This document shows positions 34,226 through 45,421 of a DNA stretch of 64,000 nt, piece by piece. A program made the position numbers and the translations under genes. Origin of the DNA: Sialis fuliginosa (lineage: Eukaryota; Arthropoda; Insecta; Megaloptera; Sialidae); assembly GCA_961205875.1 (NCBI GenBank), contig OY540812.1, positions 32,807,098 through 32,871,097 on the forward strand, read 5' to 3'. Every line of letters begins with the position of its first letter. Within the stretch, counting starts at the first letter, position 1. Under the pieces are notes generated by a model. That model searched no databases. It was not told the DNA's origin and worked only from the letters and a program-made list of their open reading frames with translations.

Positions 34226-34960
34226 TTAAAGGTATTTCTCGGAGAGAAACAAGGTACGCTATATGTTAGAAAAGGGAAAAAGAGTGTACTAAAAATCAAG
34301 ATAGCCATGAATAAATTAAAATAAAATTTGGCAACGTTGAGTATATATTTTCTATTGCACATGCGCGACTTTTGTATTCCCGATGACAGCTACATATATA
34401 TTATTTAATGTTTAGATGTGATAACGTGTACTGTTATTTGCAGCTGAGTTTGTGATATATTACAAGTTTATAATTAAGAAATAGTTTTTATTATTCCTTG
34501 AAATTAAGAAAACAATATATTCAGCACGTACGATTTTTTAAATACCGCGGCAATTTTCAATACTTTGCGGCGTTGTCATAGCTAGTACCGTGATATTTTT
34601 TATCAGAAAAAAAGTTTTTATTTGACTTATATCTTAAAAACGGGGTGGTGAAATTACTTGAGATTTTTTATATTAACTCCAATTATATTCATTTAGTTTT
34701 TCTCAAAATTTCATACATTGAATCTTGATCTTCCTTCGAATAAAACTATTTACTTTTTCATTGAAAATCCATTTAAAATATCGTAATCCCTATACTCGCA
34801 ATGTTAAATTTTTTATTTTATTTTGACGATATCTTCGCTCACAGATGGTAAATCATTTTAAGATTTTGAATGGAGCTTCTAATAACCTTTTTTTAGTTTT
34901 TTTTTTTAGAAAATTTGAGCTTACTCTTGAATCTTTTAATTTTTCTGAGAAATACCTTAA
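34226..34960. mobile_element. Possible TIR element
   Basis: TTAAAGGTATTTCTC on the left and GAGAAATACCTTAA on the right form an inverted pair. The interior is AT-rich with no frame. Confidence 0.4.
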
Positions 34961-35269
34961 TCGAGGAGATAGGCAAAATTACAACAATCACTGACAATGA
35001 GTGCAATATTTTAAATTCAAGTCAAGTAAGCTTTGGAAAAAAAAATGGTTGATATTTGACATTTTTATATTTATTGAACTGCGTTGCTTATTTTAATTAC
35101 TATACATAAAATTATCATAATTATTTTATATTTAATTAAAGTTAATATATTAAAGATTAACCGTAATTTATGTTTAATTTTTGGTATGTTTATTAAGATA
35201 TTCTTTAACAACAATAATAATACTAATAAAAATAAATTATACTGTTTATTATTAAATTCCGACTAGGAA
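34961..35269. other. AT-rich spacer
   Basis: No gene seen; the 60-codon open frame is composition-driven. Confidence 0.5.
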
Positions 35270-35573
35270 GTTATTTTAATCGGCCCAAAAAAAATGTCAA
35301 CATATTTTTATGTTTCAAGGTCACTATAGTATATTTACACTTTCAGAAAGATGTATGTATGTATGTATGTGTGTGTGTGTGTGTACGTACGCGCGTGCGT
35401 ATCATTTTTTATATGTACGAAATTTCGCAAATAAAAAATGCTATTGCCTTCATTGGGGTGCCAATCTAAGCGTCTTGACGATAATATGATCTATAAGTAA
35501 GGTTTTTTCGAAATTCAACCCTTATGGGAGTAAAAAGGGGTGTAAAAGATTAAGATAATATTTTTTTTGGTCG
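35270..35573 (-). repeat. Interspersed repeat family K, copy 1 (3' half)
   Basis: The inverted forms of TCAAGACGCTT, GATTGGCACCCC and ACACCCCTTTTTAC are shared with 42615-43257 and 50725-51501. A (GTAT)n(GT)n microsatellite lies at 35353-35385. It abuts a family L copy at its end. Confidence 0.78.
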
Positions 35574-35850
35574 GATGGGGTATTGATTCTGTACTAGTAT
35601 CTATGGATTAGCTATGGAATTTAGAGCAGTGATACTTCAACTAATTGTAACACAGTTGGTGACTTTGATCGTACAAAATAATTTTCATAATATCACCACT
35701 GTTTTAACACTGTTAGTGTTTACATACCACACGTGCGCGAAAATTGTCAAGCATTTCATAAAACTTAAAGAGAACTGTCAGATACGTTTGAAACCTGAAG
35801 AAGTGCTTGCAAGTTAGCAAATATTATTAGCTCGTTTATAATACCGGACA
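35574..35850 (+). mobile_element. Family L copy, one end missing
   Basis: It matches the inverse of 58862-59193 from GGGGTATTGATTCTGTACTA to the end ATAATACCGGACA, followed by TTA. It contains a 67-codon frame also present in that copy. Confidence 0.78.
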
Positions 35851-35970
35851 TTAAAGTTAATGGTGTAAGCTTTATTTAAAATAAAGTTTGAGTCTAGGAT
35901 CGCGCCAAACTGAGATATTAACTATTCAACTTATTTGTTAATTTATCAGTTTTAATTTGTTTATAATAGC

Positions 35971-36825
35971 CCGGAAAAAAATTTCAGATCTGAAGTGATC
36001 TCGGTTGATCTTCATTTTGGAACAAATCAGATCTTTGTAGATCTTTGTAGATCGTTGTAGGTCTTTGCAGATAGTTGTAGATCTCTGTAGATCTTTGTAG
36101 ATCGTGATCTTTGCAGATCGTTGTAGATCGTTGTAGGTCTTTGCAGATAGTTGTAAATCTTTGCAGATCGTTATAGATCTTTGCAGATCGTGATCTTAAT
36201 AGATCGTTGTAGATCTTTGCAGATAGTTGTAGGTCGTTGCAGATCTTTGTAGATCGCTGTTGATCTTTGTAGATCGTTGCAGATCTTTGCTGATCGTGAT
36301 CTTTATAGATCGTTGTCGATCTTTGCAGATCGTTGTAAATCTTTACAGATCGTTGTTGATCTTTGTAGATCGTTGTACATCTTTGCAGATCGTCGTAGAT
36401 CGTGAGATTAAAACGTATTGTTTGTATTTTAATCAATTTAAAAAAAATATGTGTATTTGTTATTTTAACAATACGGGCCTTAAATATCACTTAATACGTG
36501 TCTGGACTTTTTTTTTCATTTTATTAAATTTAATAATAATTTTTTTTTTTAATTTTAATTTTGTCTATCGAACTGTTAGTTCATTTAGACAGCTGTTTTA
36601 TGTTCTGTTTTATTTTTATTTTATGTTTTTGTTAATTGTTTGATTTTATTTATTTGGTTATTTGTTTGTTTGTTTGTTTATTTACTTATTTATTTAATAA
36701 TAATATCTTACACAGATCTGTGTTGATCTGCGTTGATCTGCATTGATATGTTCCAAAATGGAGATCAAAACAGATCTGTAAAAATGCAGATCTGATTTGA
36801 TCACTTTAGATCTGAATTTTTTTCC
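35971..36825. mobile_element. GATC-rich TIR element containing a 10-bp-period array
   Basis: The left end CGGAAAAAAATTTCAGATCT then GAAGTGATC is matched by the inverted right end CGGGAAAAAAATTCAGATCT then AAAGTGATC. TTTTGGAACA lies near both ends. The interior has the array at 36027-36406 and an AT-rich segment related to 60790-60980. No transposase. Confidence 0.75.
36027..36406. repeat. 10-bp tandem array GATCNTTGYA with higher-order structure
   Basis: About 37 units of GATCTTTGCA/GATCGTTGTA-type 10-mers. A 6-bp short unit (GATCGT before GATC) recurs at 36100, 36186, 36292 and, as GATCGTGAG, at 36398, giving 86-, 106- and 106-bp higher-order units. The 168-codon minus-strand frame with repeated IYNDLQRS/IYKDQQRS is explained by a stop-free 10-mer read in rotating frames. 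Confidence 0.92.
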
Positions 36826-37544
36826 CGCGACGATCCTAGTGCACTTGATATTCTTAAAAGTAATACATTAAATAATTTCATCGTGTACGAAAAGACACGT
36901 ATGTAGGTACATGTATTTTATATGCTCAAGACCAAAACACAAAAATAGCTCTGCAAACATTTTGATGGTATTTTATGGAATCATATTCACATGGTAATAT
37001 ATTCAGGCTATCCCCAGCCGTCTAGAGACGGATGTGTCCATGTAACAAACAGATGTTGAACCCCTAAACATCCTGGGGCGGTAACGCACCCTCATCCCCT
37101 CACCACCTTCTTCATTTTTAATTCAAACGAGACTCAGTTTTTTCTTCTCTGTTCATTCCATGAATTTAAATGTTCTGAATGTATTTTGTTGTTCTTTATG
37201 TATTATTTTATTTACTGTATATCTTTGAAATTGATGGGTTTTTGATTTTCAATCCAATAAAGTAACTTTGAGAGGAAATGTTTCTCAAGTGAATTTGTTT
37301 TATTTTCTAGATAAATTTCTAGATAATTGATATATTCAGGTAACCCTTATAAGACGGTCTCCAATAACACGGTTTCACTATAAGACGATTCAAAATTTGC
37401 GGAAACCCATTTACAACACGCTTGTGTATGTATATGATGTAGGTATTATATTAGTTAATTATTAAAGAAATTTCGGTGTTTCTGATTTTGGAACTTATTT
37501 TCATCCCATGTTTCATTCTACTATGTCTGATTAAAATAAAAATA
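36826..37544. other. AT-rich sequence, no gene
   Basis: No recognised repeat ends or frames. Confidence 0.45.
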
Positions 37545-37800
37545 TTTGCCATGAGAGCCACGGGACTTTCTTATACGTAATACTGAGTGAACATTGAATT
37601 TGATTCTAATTTTATATAAAAAATCTGTCAAACTTATAAAAGATAGAATAAAATAAATAGAACATTAATTAATGATAATAATATTCTCTGCAACATGTAT
37701 CAAATCATTTTTTTAAAAGTCTTTACTTAACCGGAAACGGATGTTTACTCTTTTCAATTTTTGAATTTTCGAATTATTTTTGAAATGGTATGAATAAGAA
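37545..37800 (+). repeat. Family H fragments
   Basis: GCCATGAGAGCCACGGGACT then TTCTTATACGTAATACTGAG (3' end) is followed by CCGGAAACGGATGTTTACTC (interior). Confidence 0.6.
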
Positions 37801-37831
37801 AGAAATATTTTTATCTATAATTGAGGCGTTT

Positions 37832-38109
37832 ATTTTGAAAGTGGCCTAGGTCCATTTATGTAAAATACATTATGCAAAATACAAATCTGCAAAAAAATAA
37901 CTAAGTTTCCATTTAAAAAAAAATTGTTGAACCCAAAATGACCTTAAAACCTCCACTCAAGGTCAAAATTATTACCCTCATTAGGTTTGCCCCGCTATAT
38001 CCTAAAACTTTTGTACCCAATATTTTCCGTAAAAAGGTTTAGTTTTCCAACTAATGTGATAAATTAACAACATTATCAATACTGAAGTGGACTTAGGCCA
38101 CTTTCAAAA
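37832..38109. mobile_element. MITE with ~20-bp TIRs
   Basis: Ends TTTGAAAGTGGCCTAGGTCC and (inverted) TTTGAAAGTGGCCTAAGTCC. The interior has AATGACCTTAAAACCTCCAC, shared with 59430. Confidence 0.85.
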
Positions 38110-38227
38110 AAAAGTTTTTAACTTTAAATTAAGTGTGAAAATTAATGTCTTAAAAAAAAATTTCTTTTGAATATATTTAACCAAAAACTGTTTTTTAAGA
38201 TAGATTACTTCTAATTATACATATATA

Positions 38228-38570
38228 TTGACCTTCCCTGAATCCATTCTGACTATTTTCGCCATGATGTCTGTACGTCTGTCTGTCGGTCTGTAAGCGC
38301 TGTAACTCAAATACGACAAATCGTAGAAGGGTGAAATTTTATATTTAAGATTAATCTTAATGGGAAGAAAACCTCCTATTTTTGAAAACTATCTTTCAAC
38401 CGGATACGGATGTTTACCTACGTCGATTTTTGAATTTTTCGAATTACTCTGAATCTGTGAAATAGAGAAAAATGGTCATGTTAAAAAATGTAGGTAATAT
38501 CTTAATTAATTTTTGGCTGAGAAGAAAACGTCCTATTTTTGAAAACAATTTTTCAACCGGATACGGGGCT
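38228..38570 (+). repeat. Family H copy followed by a second partial copy
   Basis: CTGACTATTTTCGCCATGAT to CCGGATACGGATGTTTACCT is followed by a repeat of GAAGAAAACGTCCTATTTTT and CAACCGGATACGG. Confidence 0.75.
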
Positions 38571-38755
38571 AAACGTGCAGCGATCATTTTGCACGCTAGT
38601 ATAAATATCAGTATAGTTCGATACTCAGAGCAGCTATCACGCTGGTTTTGATTTCAAGTTATAGATCTCGATTAGATCTATAAGATACAAGTACAAATAA
38701 AATGTTTAACCAGTCAATGAGTAAAAAAACTTCATATATCTAATAAAAAAATGTA
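38571..38755 (+). repeat. Direct repeat AC, copy 1
   Basis: GTGCAGCGATCATTTTGCAC, CACGCTGGTTTTGAT and ATAGATCTCGATTAGATCTA match copy 2 at 39031-39225. Confidence 0.82.
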
Positions 38756-39030
38756 CATTTAGTATTTCCACGATTTCTCCTGTATATATTAATCAATTAA
38801 ATTGAAACAAAAATATTAACATATATTCTCTACGCAATGACCATTTTAATTTTTTGATATATGTTTTTAAATATGAATAAAAAAAATTGTGATTTTTTTA
38901 TGTTTGTACAAATCATAAGAAATAACGAAAGCAAAGAGCAAATTGAAAAAGAAATAATAGACAGGCTTTCCAATTTTATTAATATTAATCTATTTTTAAT
39001 TTATTAATTAGGGGATTATATGGACAAACA

Positions 39031-39225
39031 AACGCGCAGCGATCATTTTACACGCTAGCGTAAATTTACAATCAATATAGCTTGACACTTATTGTTAGAG
39101 CAGCTAGCACGCTGGTTTTAGTCCCATGTTATAGATCTCGATTAGATCTACGAGGTACAATTGCAAATCAATTCATTTAACTAGTTTTAGTGAGTGAAAA
39201 ACTTTATATAATAAAAAAAATCGGA
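39031..39225 (+). repeat. Direct repeat AC, copy 2
   Basis: It is in the same orientation as copy 1, starting about 460 bp downstream of it. It lies immediately upstream of a broken reading frame, so the pair could be duplicated 5' leader or LTR-like sequence. Confidence 0.82.
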
Positions 39226-39253
39226 ATGTTTGTTGAAACGCGCAAAAGCCAGC

Positions 39254-39446
39254 ATGGAATATAAAAGACGTGTAGCATTAGAAAGATCGTCTCAGTAGCT
39301 GTCGGAAAATATACCATTACCAGTAACTAAGACGGTCAGGAGGTACAGGGCACGCAAGCACTGAGTTTTATTTAACCCCACTGCCACAAACGATGTGACT
39401 TTAGATTTGGAACGTATTCACGTCAATCCCCAGACACAGTCACACC
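39254..39446 (+). pseudogene. Broken reading frame of an unidentified protein
   Basis: A single frame from an ATG reads MEYKRRVALERSSQ, stop, LSENIPLPVTKTVRRYRARK, H, stop, VLFNPTATNDVTLDLERIHV and beyond. Two in-frame stops but no shift over ~190 bp in balanced composition suggest a former coding sequence. It is then cut by a hAT insertion at 39447. The basic N-terminus is seen in several transposase or Gag-like proteins, but I cannot name a family. Confidence 0.4.
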
Positions 39447-39935
39447 TAAAACCGGGCGCGGGCCGTGAATTTTTCGGGTCACGGCCGTGACCCGCGTGAG
39501 CGTGAACGATTTTCAAATATTGAATCGTGAGCGGGCGTGATCGTGAGTCAAATTTAAACAACCGTGCGTGACCGTGCGTGAGTACATTTTTCTCGTGCGT
39601 GAGTTCGTGAGTATATTTTGAAGATATTTTTTTTTATAAACTTATTTGTCTTTTTTTTAATATCTAAACTAGACTAATAATGCATAAATAAAACAATGTT
39701 TTAAAAAATATAGTAAGAAAAATAAATGTTCTTTTAGAAGCACTTTCACATGGTCAATATTGCCAACTATATCAGAACACCAAAAAAGATTTAAAAATTA
39801 AAAAAAATAGAATTCGTGAACGTGCGTGATCGTGAGTGCTTCTTTTGTAACCGTGAGTGATCGGGCGTGATTAAAAAATTTTCTCTCGTGAGCGTGCGTG
39901 ATCGTGAGAAAAAATTACTCACGCGCCTAGCTCTA
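39447..39935. mobile_element. CGTG-rich hAT element, copy 2, exact 8-bp TSD
   Basis: Flanked by exact GTCACACC (39439-39446, 39936-39943). It has a degenerate left end TAAAACCGGGCGCGGGCC and right end CGCGCCTAGCTCTA. Subterminal CGTGCGTGATCGTGAG-type repeats are dense at both ends. Confidence 0.93.
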
Positions 39936-39989
39936 GTCACACCCATTTTTTATCTTCTTCCTATTATTTTATCAGATTTTATTATAATA

Positions 39990-40110
39990 ATTATACAAGT
40001 CTTGAGGCTTTCGCGGTGATCTTGATATGGATCTTGGCTTCTGGGTGTAAACCGTGTCGATTTGGTCTTGTTATCGGCCAACGTTTCGTCACACATTTAA
40101 TTAACCTAAA
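39990..40110 (+). repeat. Interspersed repeat family P, copy 1
   Basis: GGATCTTGGCTTCTGGGTGT, TCGATTTGGTC and TCGGCCAACGTTTCG are shared with 48420-48545 and 61246-61305. The inverted CGAAACGTTGGCCGA resembles sequence in the terminal part of Penelope-like elements; that link is inference. Confidence 0.65.
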
Positions 40111-40876
40111 TTTTGTATATTACAAACGTGATTTAAATTAATATTTAGGCTCTCAATGAAAAATGTACATTATATGCGTTTTAAAAACATAATGCAGAAA
40201 ATTAAAAATCCATTTAATTAAATGTATTATGCTTGGTTCTGTTAATAATATGACAGCTAGTTAAAGGATAATTTAGTTTAACTTAATAATACCGGGCGTC
40301 AATCTTCAAATATTTCGTTAGTACCTCGTAAGTACGTTTCTGAAGGGACTGAAGGGAAATCGCGTACTTTCAGTTCTTTCAAAAACGTACTAACGAAATT
40401 CCACTGTACTGGTTTTATGTTTAACTTTATTTATAGGAAAGTGGGGTGGGGTAGAGCCAGATTACATACATTTTCAAAACGTAACTTATTGTTCGGGTAA
40501 ATATGGTACAAAAATGCAAATTTAACAAAAAATGAACTGATTGTCAGTGACTTTTCATTGAATGATAACGATGTGTATTAATTCTTACATAATCTTATTA
40601 CATTGCGTTTCGTCTATTATATACGCATCAATTATGTCAGTAACGGGGAATCTTTTTCATCTTCTGCTACTTTATTGAATATCGATTTGATCCATTAGAA
40701 ATGTGATGAAAATTTCAAATAAAAAAGTTCTTTCAAAGAACAAGTTTTAAAAAATGGTATACTAATTGAAAGCTTTCTGAATTAAATTGAACAAAAAAAA
40801 CTGAAAAATAATTTTTATACAATTCTAAACTTTTTTTTAATTTGAAACTTGAAGATGAGATCTAGTACATTTTTTT
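40111..40876. other. AT-rich sequence
   Basis: GGAAAGTGGGGTGGGG near 40437 resembles a repeat terminus without a partner. No gene. Confidence 0.4.
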
Positions 40877-41547
40877 AAATGGAGCTTCAGGCAGTATTGC
40901 GGTGTGACGACATAAAATTTTCGATTTTTTTAAAATATTTATTTTGAAAATTGTAAACCGAAATTCAAAGTATTTACAAAGTTATAGCACATAGAAGAGA
41001 AACGGGCTGTGTTTGTGTAACATTTGTTACTAAATCTTGAAACATATGTTTTTCACGAAACCTTTTTTTTCGGTTAGGCGGAAGCAGAAACGAAATTCTA
41101 ATTAACTGATCGGGCCATAATTTTAACACGTTGTTCTACACACTAATAGTTATCGAATTATCTGAATTTTTTTATTTTTATTAATAATTTCTTATTTTTT
41201 TCTCAATTTTTAACAAAAAAAAAAACACGATTTTCGCAAACTTTTTTTTACAAATCCGCCATTTTGTTTTTTATTAATATAAATGTCTGATTCTAGATAA
41301 TACGATAAGATAAACCTATAAAATGAAAATATATTTGATTTTTTTTTCAAATCACTACAATCGCTTTTACCCCAAAAAACGTAAATAAAATAGGTATATT
41401 CAAATTTACTAAAAAAATATGTTTTGTATAATATAAAATGCAAATAAAAACATATAAAAAGACTGAAAAGTTCATATTTTATTTTATCCTGAAATAAGCT
41501 TTAAATTTTAGGCGTCACACCGCAAATACTGCTTTAACGCCATTTAA
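40877..41547. mobile_element. TIR element family M, copy 1
   Basis: The left end contains GGCAGTATTGCGGTGTGACG. The right end contains CGTCACACCGCAAATACTGC. Both are flanked by TTAAATGG-type sequence. The interior has a frame at 41210-41443 (-) that is composition-driven. Confidence 0.82.
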
Positions 41548-41667
41548 AGGTCAACCTTCGCTTTTTTAAATAGAAATGTGTAGAAAACAAGCAACTTATT
41601 ATAACCGATTGTTTATTCGACATAAATTTTCGAAGAACGTAAACAAATTAATGTAAATCAATACAGA

Positions 41668-42165
41668 AACGAAATTATAATCAACCGATCGTGCTATAAT
41701 TTTATCACGTTGTTCTACACATTAACAGTTATCATATTACTTAAAATTATTTATTTTTATTAATAATTTCTTTTTTTTTCTCGATTTTCAAACAATAAAG
41801 AAACACGATTTTTGCGACTTTATATTTTACAAGTCCACAATTTTGTTTTTTATTAATATAAATGTCTAATTCTAAGTAACACGATAGAAACGAATCTATA
41901 AAATAAAAATATATTTGTTTTTTTTTTGTTTCAAACCCCTACAAGTGGAGATGAACTTCCACTCACCTTTTTTTCGAGGAGTCCACTTTGACCCCAAAAA
42001 ACACAAACAAAGCATTATATAATTTACTAAACAATTTTTTTTGTATAATTTAAGATGAAAATAAAAACATAAAAAGACTTAAAAGATTATATTTTATTCT
42101 GTCACGAAAAAAAATCCTGAAATAAGCTTAAAATTTCAGGCGTCACACCGCAATACTACCTTCAT
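41668..42165. mobile_element. TIR element family M, copy 2 (left-truncated, adjacent)
   Basis: It repeats copy 1 in the same orientation from GAAACGAAATT through AACACGATTTTNGC to CGTCACACCGCAATACTACC. Confidence 0.82.
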
Positions 42166-42614
42166 CTTTGAACAATCATTTACACATAATATATTATATA
42201 CAGACTTGTTAAGAGTTTTTTATACAAATTATCTATCTCGTACCAAGCAAATAATGCGACATTTCAGAACCAGCATTGCATATAATGTAAACTTAACAGA
42301 ACATTGAAATTTCAAGCCTAATACAGCTAATCTCTGATTATCTCTTAAACTGTTTGTCTTGTACTGTTGATATTATAATAAATCCTCTTTAAGTTCTGAT
42401 ATAACACAATATAATTTTCATCGCAATATATATTGTACTATATTTTATATTCTCTAATATTTATTCAAGCTAATAATGATTTTATATTGAAACATATACT
42501 ACGTTATATCAACAATTCTGTTTTATTAAAAAATAAACTCAAATACATTTTAAATTTTATATAATTCTTAAAATTACAATCAAATTTTGTTTGTTGTTCT
42601 AAATACAAAAAAAA
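42166..42614. other. AT-rich sequence, no gene
   Basis: Nothing recognised. Confidence 0.5.
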
Positions 42615-43257
42615 AACAAGCATGGGGTGGGGTGAGACCCTTTAGGTCCACACAATCAACTTCCCAACACGGTATGATTTTAAATACTTGAATACTGATT
42701 ATTTATTGTTTCCGTATAGTTTATGTGAATATTTTTTTAATATGTATGTGAATTGGTTAGAAATAAAACTCACGTTTGTATTATAAATATTAGTTTTCTA
42801 ATATCTTAATGTCAATAATATAACACACATTTTTAGAATAACTAATATTTATAATAATATAATTTTACAATTTAAATTCACTTGTATTTGTTTCCAAGGC
42901 AACATGAATTGTAGACCTATTTATTAGTATTTAAAATTCAAATTTTAAGGGTGAATTTCGCTTTTCACCCCTTCTATGGCTGTTTAGGCACCTATAACAA
43001 AAAAAACACTGAAATACATTTTTCATTATTTGTATTGTAGAATATTTATGCTAAGTTTCAAGTAAATCCGACCAAAAAAAAACTTTACACCCCTTTTTAC
43101 CCCCTTAGGGGTTGAATTTCGAAAAATCCTTTCTTTCAGATCATAATCACGTCAAGACGCTTCGATTGGCATCCCAATGAAGTCAATAGCATTTTTTATT
43201 TACGAGATTTCGTGAACGTAAAAATGACACGCACATACGTACGTACACACTGTTAAA
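42615..43257 (+). repeat. Interspersed repeat family K, copy 2
   Basis: Starts GCATGGGGTGGGGTGAGACC, contains CTTTTCACCCCTTCTATGGC and AGTTTCAAGTAAATCCGACC, and reaches ACGTACGTACACAC, where it is cut. Confidence 0.88.
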
Positions 43258-43444
43258 ATTTGTTGAAAAACTAAATAAAAAATGAACGGTATATCCAATC
43301 AAAAAAATCGTGTGATACTCAATAGATAATTGTATAGAGAATAGATGGTATAAATTTTATTAAAATCGGTTAATTAGTTATCGAGCTGTAAACCCCACCA
43401 ATTCGAAAAAAGAAGTTTCGAGAATAACGCAAAAGAAAAACAAG

Positions 43445-43650
43445 TAAGGTAAAGGCACCAGTTATGGCCGCTATAAGAGCAAATTTTCGTTTTTTTTTTT
43501 TTAGATAAATGGGCATGTTTTTTTTTATTCTCATGAACTCATGTCACCAATAAAACAAGTAACTCTTTATTTAATCAATTTAATTACAAAAGTCCGCAAA
43601 TATAGTTTTTTTTATTAATTATAGCCTTTTATTTTGTTCATGTTTTTTCT
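43445..43650 (+). mobile_element. Family G, copy 3 (3' truncated)
   Basis: Starts TAAGGTAAAGGCACCAGTTA and stops after TTTTATTTTGTTCATGTTTT, where family H begins. Confidence 0.85.
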
Positions 43651-44065
43651 CGAAATCCGGATTTTTATGAAATTATCCATTTTGACCTTCCCTGAATCCA
43701 TTCTGACTATTTTCGCCATGATGTCTGTGTGTGTATGTCGGTCTGTCTGTAAACGCTGTAACTCAAATACGACAAATCGTAGATGGATGAAATTTTATAT
43801 TTAAAATTAATTTTTGTCTGGGAAGAAAACGTACAATTTTTGAAAACGATCTTTCAACCGGATACAGATGTTTACCAACGTCGATTTTTGAATTTTTCGA
43901 ATTACTCTGAAACAGTGCGAAATAGAGAAAAATGGTCAAGTTAAAAACTGTAAACTGTAAAAAAAATATTTATTATAATTCAAATGGTTCATAACAGAGA
44001 AGAAATATCTGCCATGAGTGTCATGGGACTTTATTACGTAATACTGAGAGTGAACAGTATGGGTG
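43651..44065 (+). repeat. Family H, copy with both ends of the module
   Basis: CTGACTATTTTCGCCATGAT, GTCGGTCTGTCTG, CAACCGGATACAG and GTCATGGGACTTTATTACGT. Confidence 0.82.
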
Positions 44066-44159
44066 AGTCTAAATAATTACATTAAAAAATTCTTTCTGGC
44101 TAAATCATAAATGTTGAAAAAAATGTATGGGGAATAAATTATAGATAATAACATACTCG

Positions 44160-44345
44160 ACATTTTTTAGAACATTTTTTTCTTATTTCAAAAATAATTT
44201 GAAAATAATTTATATTATTCTATATTATTCATTTTTTTCTATCTTATTAGTTTGTCAGAAATGTTTTAATAAAATAAGAATCATGCATACTATTCACTGT
44301 TAGGATTACGTATAAGAATGTCCCGTGGTTCCCAAGGCAGATATT
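44160..44345 (-). repeat. Family H 3' segment in inverted orientation
   Basis: ATTACGTATAAGAATGTCCC is the inverse of the 3' end just upstream. The two could be arms of one foldback unit. Confidence 0.65.
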
Positions 44346-45409
44346 TTTTACATATTTATATGTAAAAATCGTATATTTCTATGATTTATAATTCCTGAGT
44401 ACTATGTGCACAAACAGGAAATACATTTTTTAAATCCATCCAGTAAGTTGGGTTATATAACAATCTGTGTTGGATTTTCGCAGAAACAAAAGTTTTGATG
44501 AAACGAACTTGGCTGAATGAAACAAACAATTCTATTCATATGTATGTAGCGAATTGAAACACGAATCTATATGTGAAAACAAATTCTCCTGAATTATATA
44601 TAAGATATTTTTATCACAGTCATTGAAATAAATACAAATATCTATCCGGAAGCTTAAACTACTAACTTCTTAAATACACACTTGAGAACATTAATGTTTG
44701 AAAATATTCTGTACTGTGTAAAACTGAATTAGTTAGGAATCAGTATTTCATTTTAAATATTCACTTATTAAATCAGTGAAATTTCTTCAACTTTTGAATA
44801 AATGATTATTCAATACTATTAGTATTAGTGAACAGTTACTTTTAAAGCTATGACAGGTTCTAAGGTTTTTATTTTATTTATTTTTTATGTCAAAAAAAGA
44901 AGCAATCCAAAAAACTCATTCAATATTTAATAATAATATAATAGATAAATAGAAAATCATTATTTTTGGATAGATTTATAATTTTAAAATTTTTTTTATT
45001 GGAAATAAGTTCCGTATGAATAAACTGACCTGAATTTTGTTAACAATTCACTTATAGCAGTTGATTCGTATACGTTGATAAATTAAAGTAAGTAAAGTTA
45101 ATTTCGAAATCATTATTCTTTTAGTGAAATAACTACTAATTCAGTTTAAGAGAAAATTAGATTTGCAGTAATTAGAGTGGATAATTTGTCATTTAAACAA
45201 TATCGACTTCATTATAATAACGTTTTAAAAATAAATGAGCGTTTAATCTTGTAAACCGGAAATAAACAATATCAAAGTAAAATTGCAAACAGTTTAATTA
45301 ATTTCCATTTATTAACAAAATATGAAAACAAATTTAATTAAAGTACCATTTACATATGTTTATGTGAAAGTGAAAAGAATGACAATGATTAAATTGTAAG
45401 TAATTTAAC
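44346..45409. other. AT-rich sequence, no gene
   Basis: No reading frame or paired repeats. Confidence 0.5.
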
Positions 45410-45421
45410 ATAATTGAGATA

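Noticed and set aside
35984-36490. 168-codon minus-strand frame with repeated IYNDLQRS/IYKDQQRS
   Set aside because: A stop-free 10-bp tandem repeat read in rotating frames gives this automatically; the opposite strand is also open over part of it.
38571-39225. A complete LTR retrotransposon
   Set aside because: The repeats lack clear TG...CA ends and no reverse transcriptase or primer-binding site lies between them.
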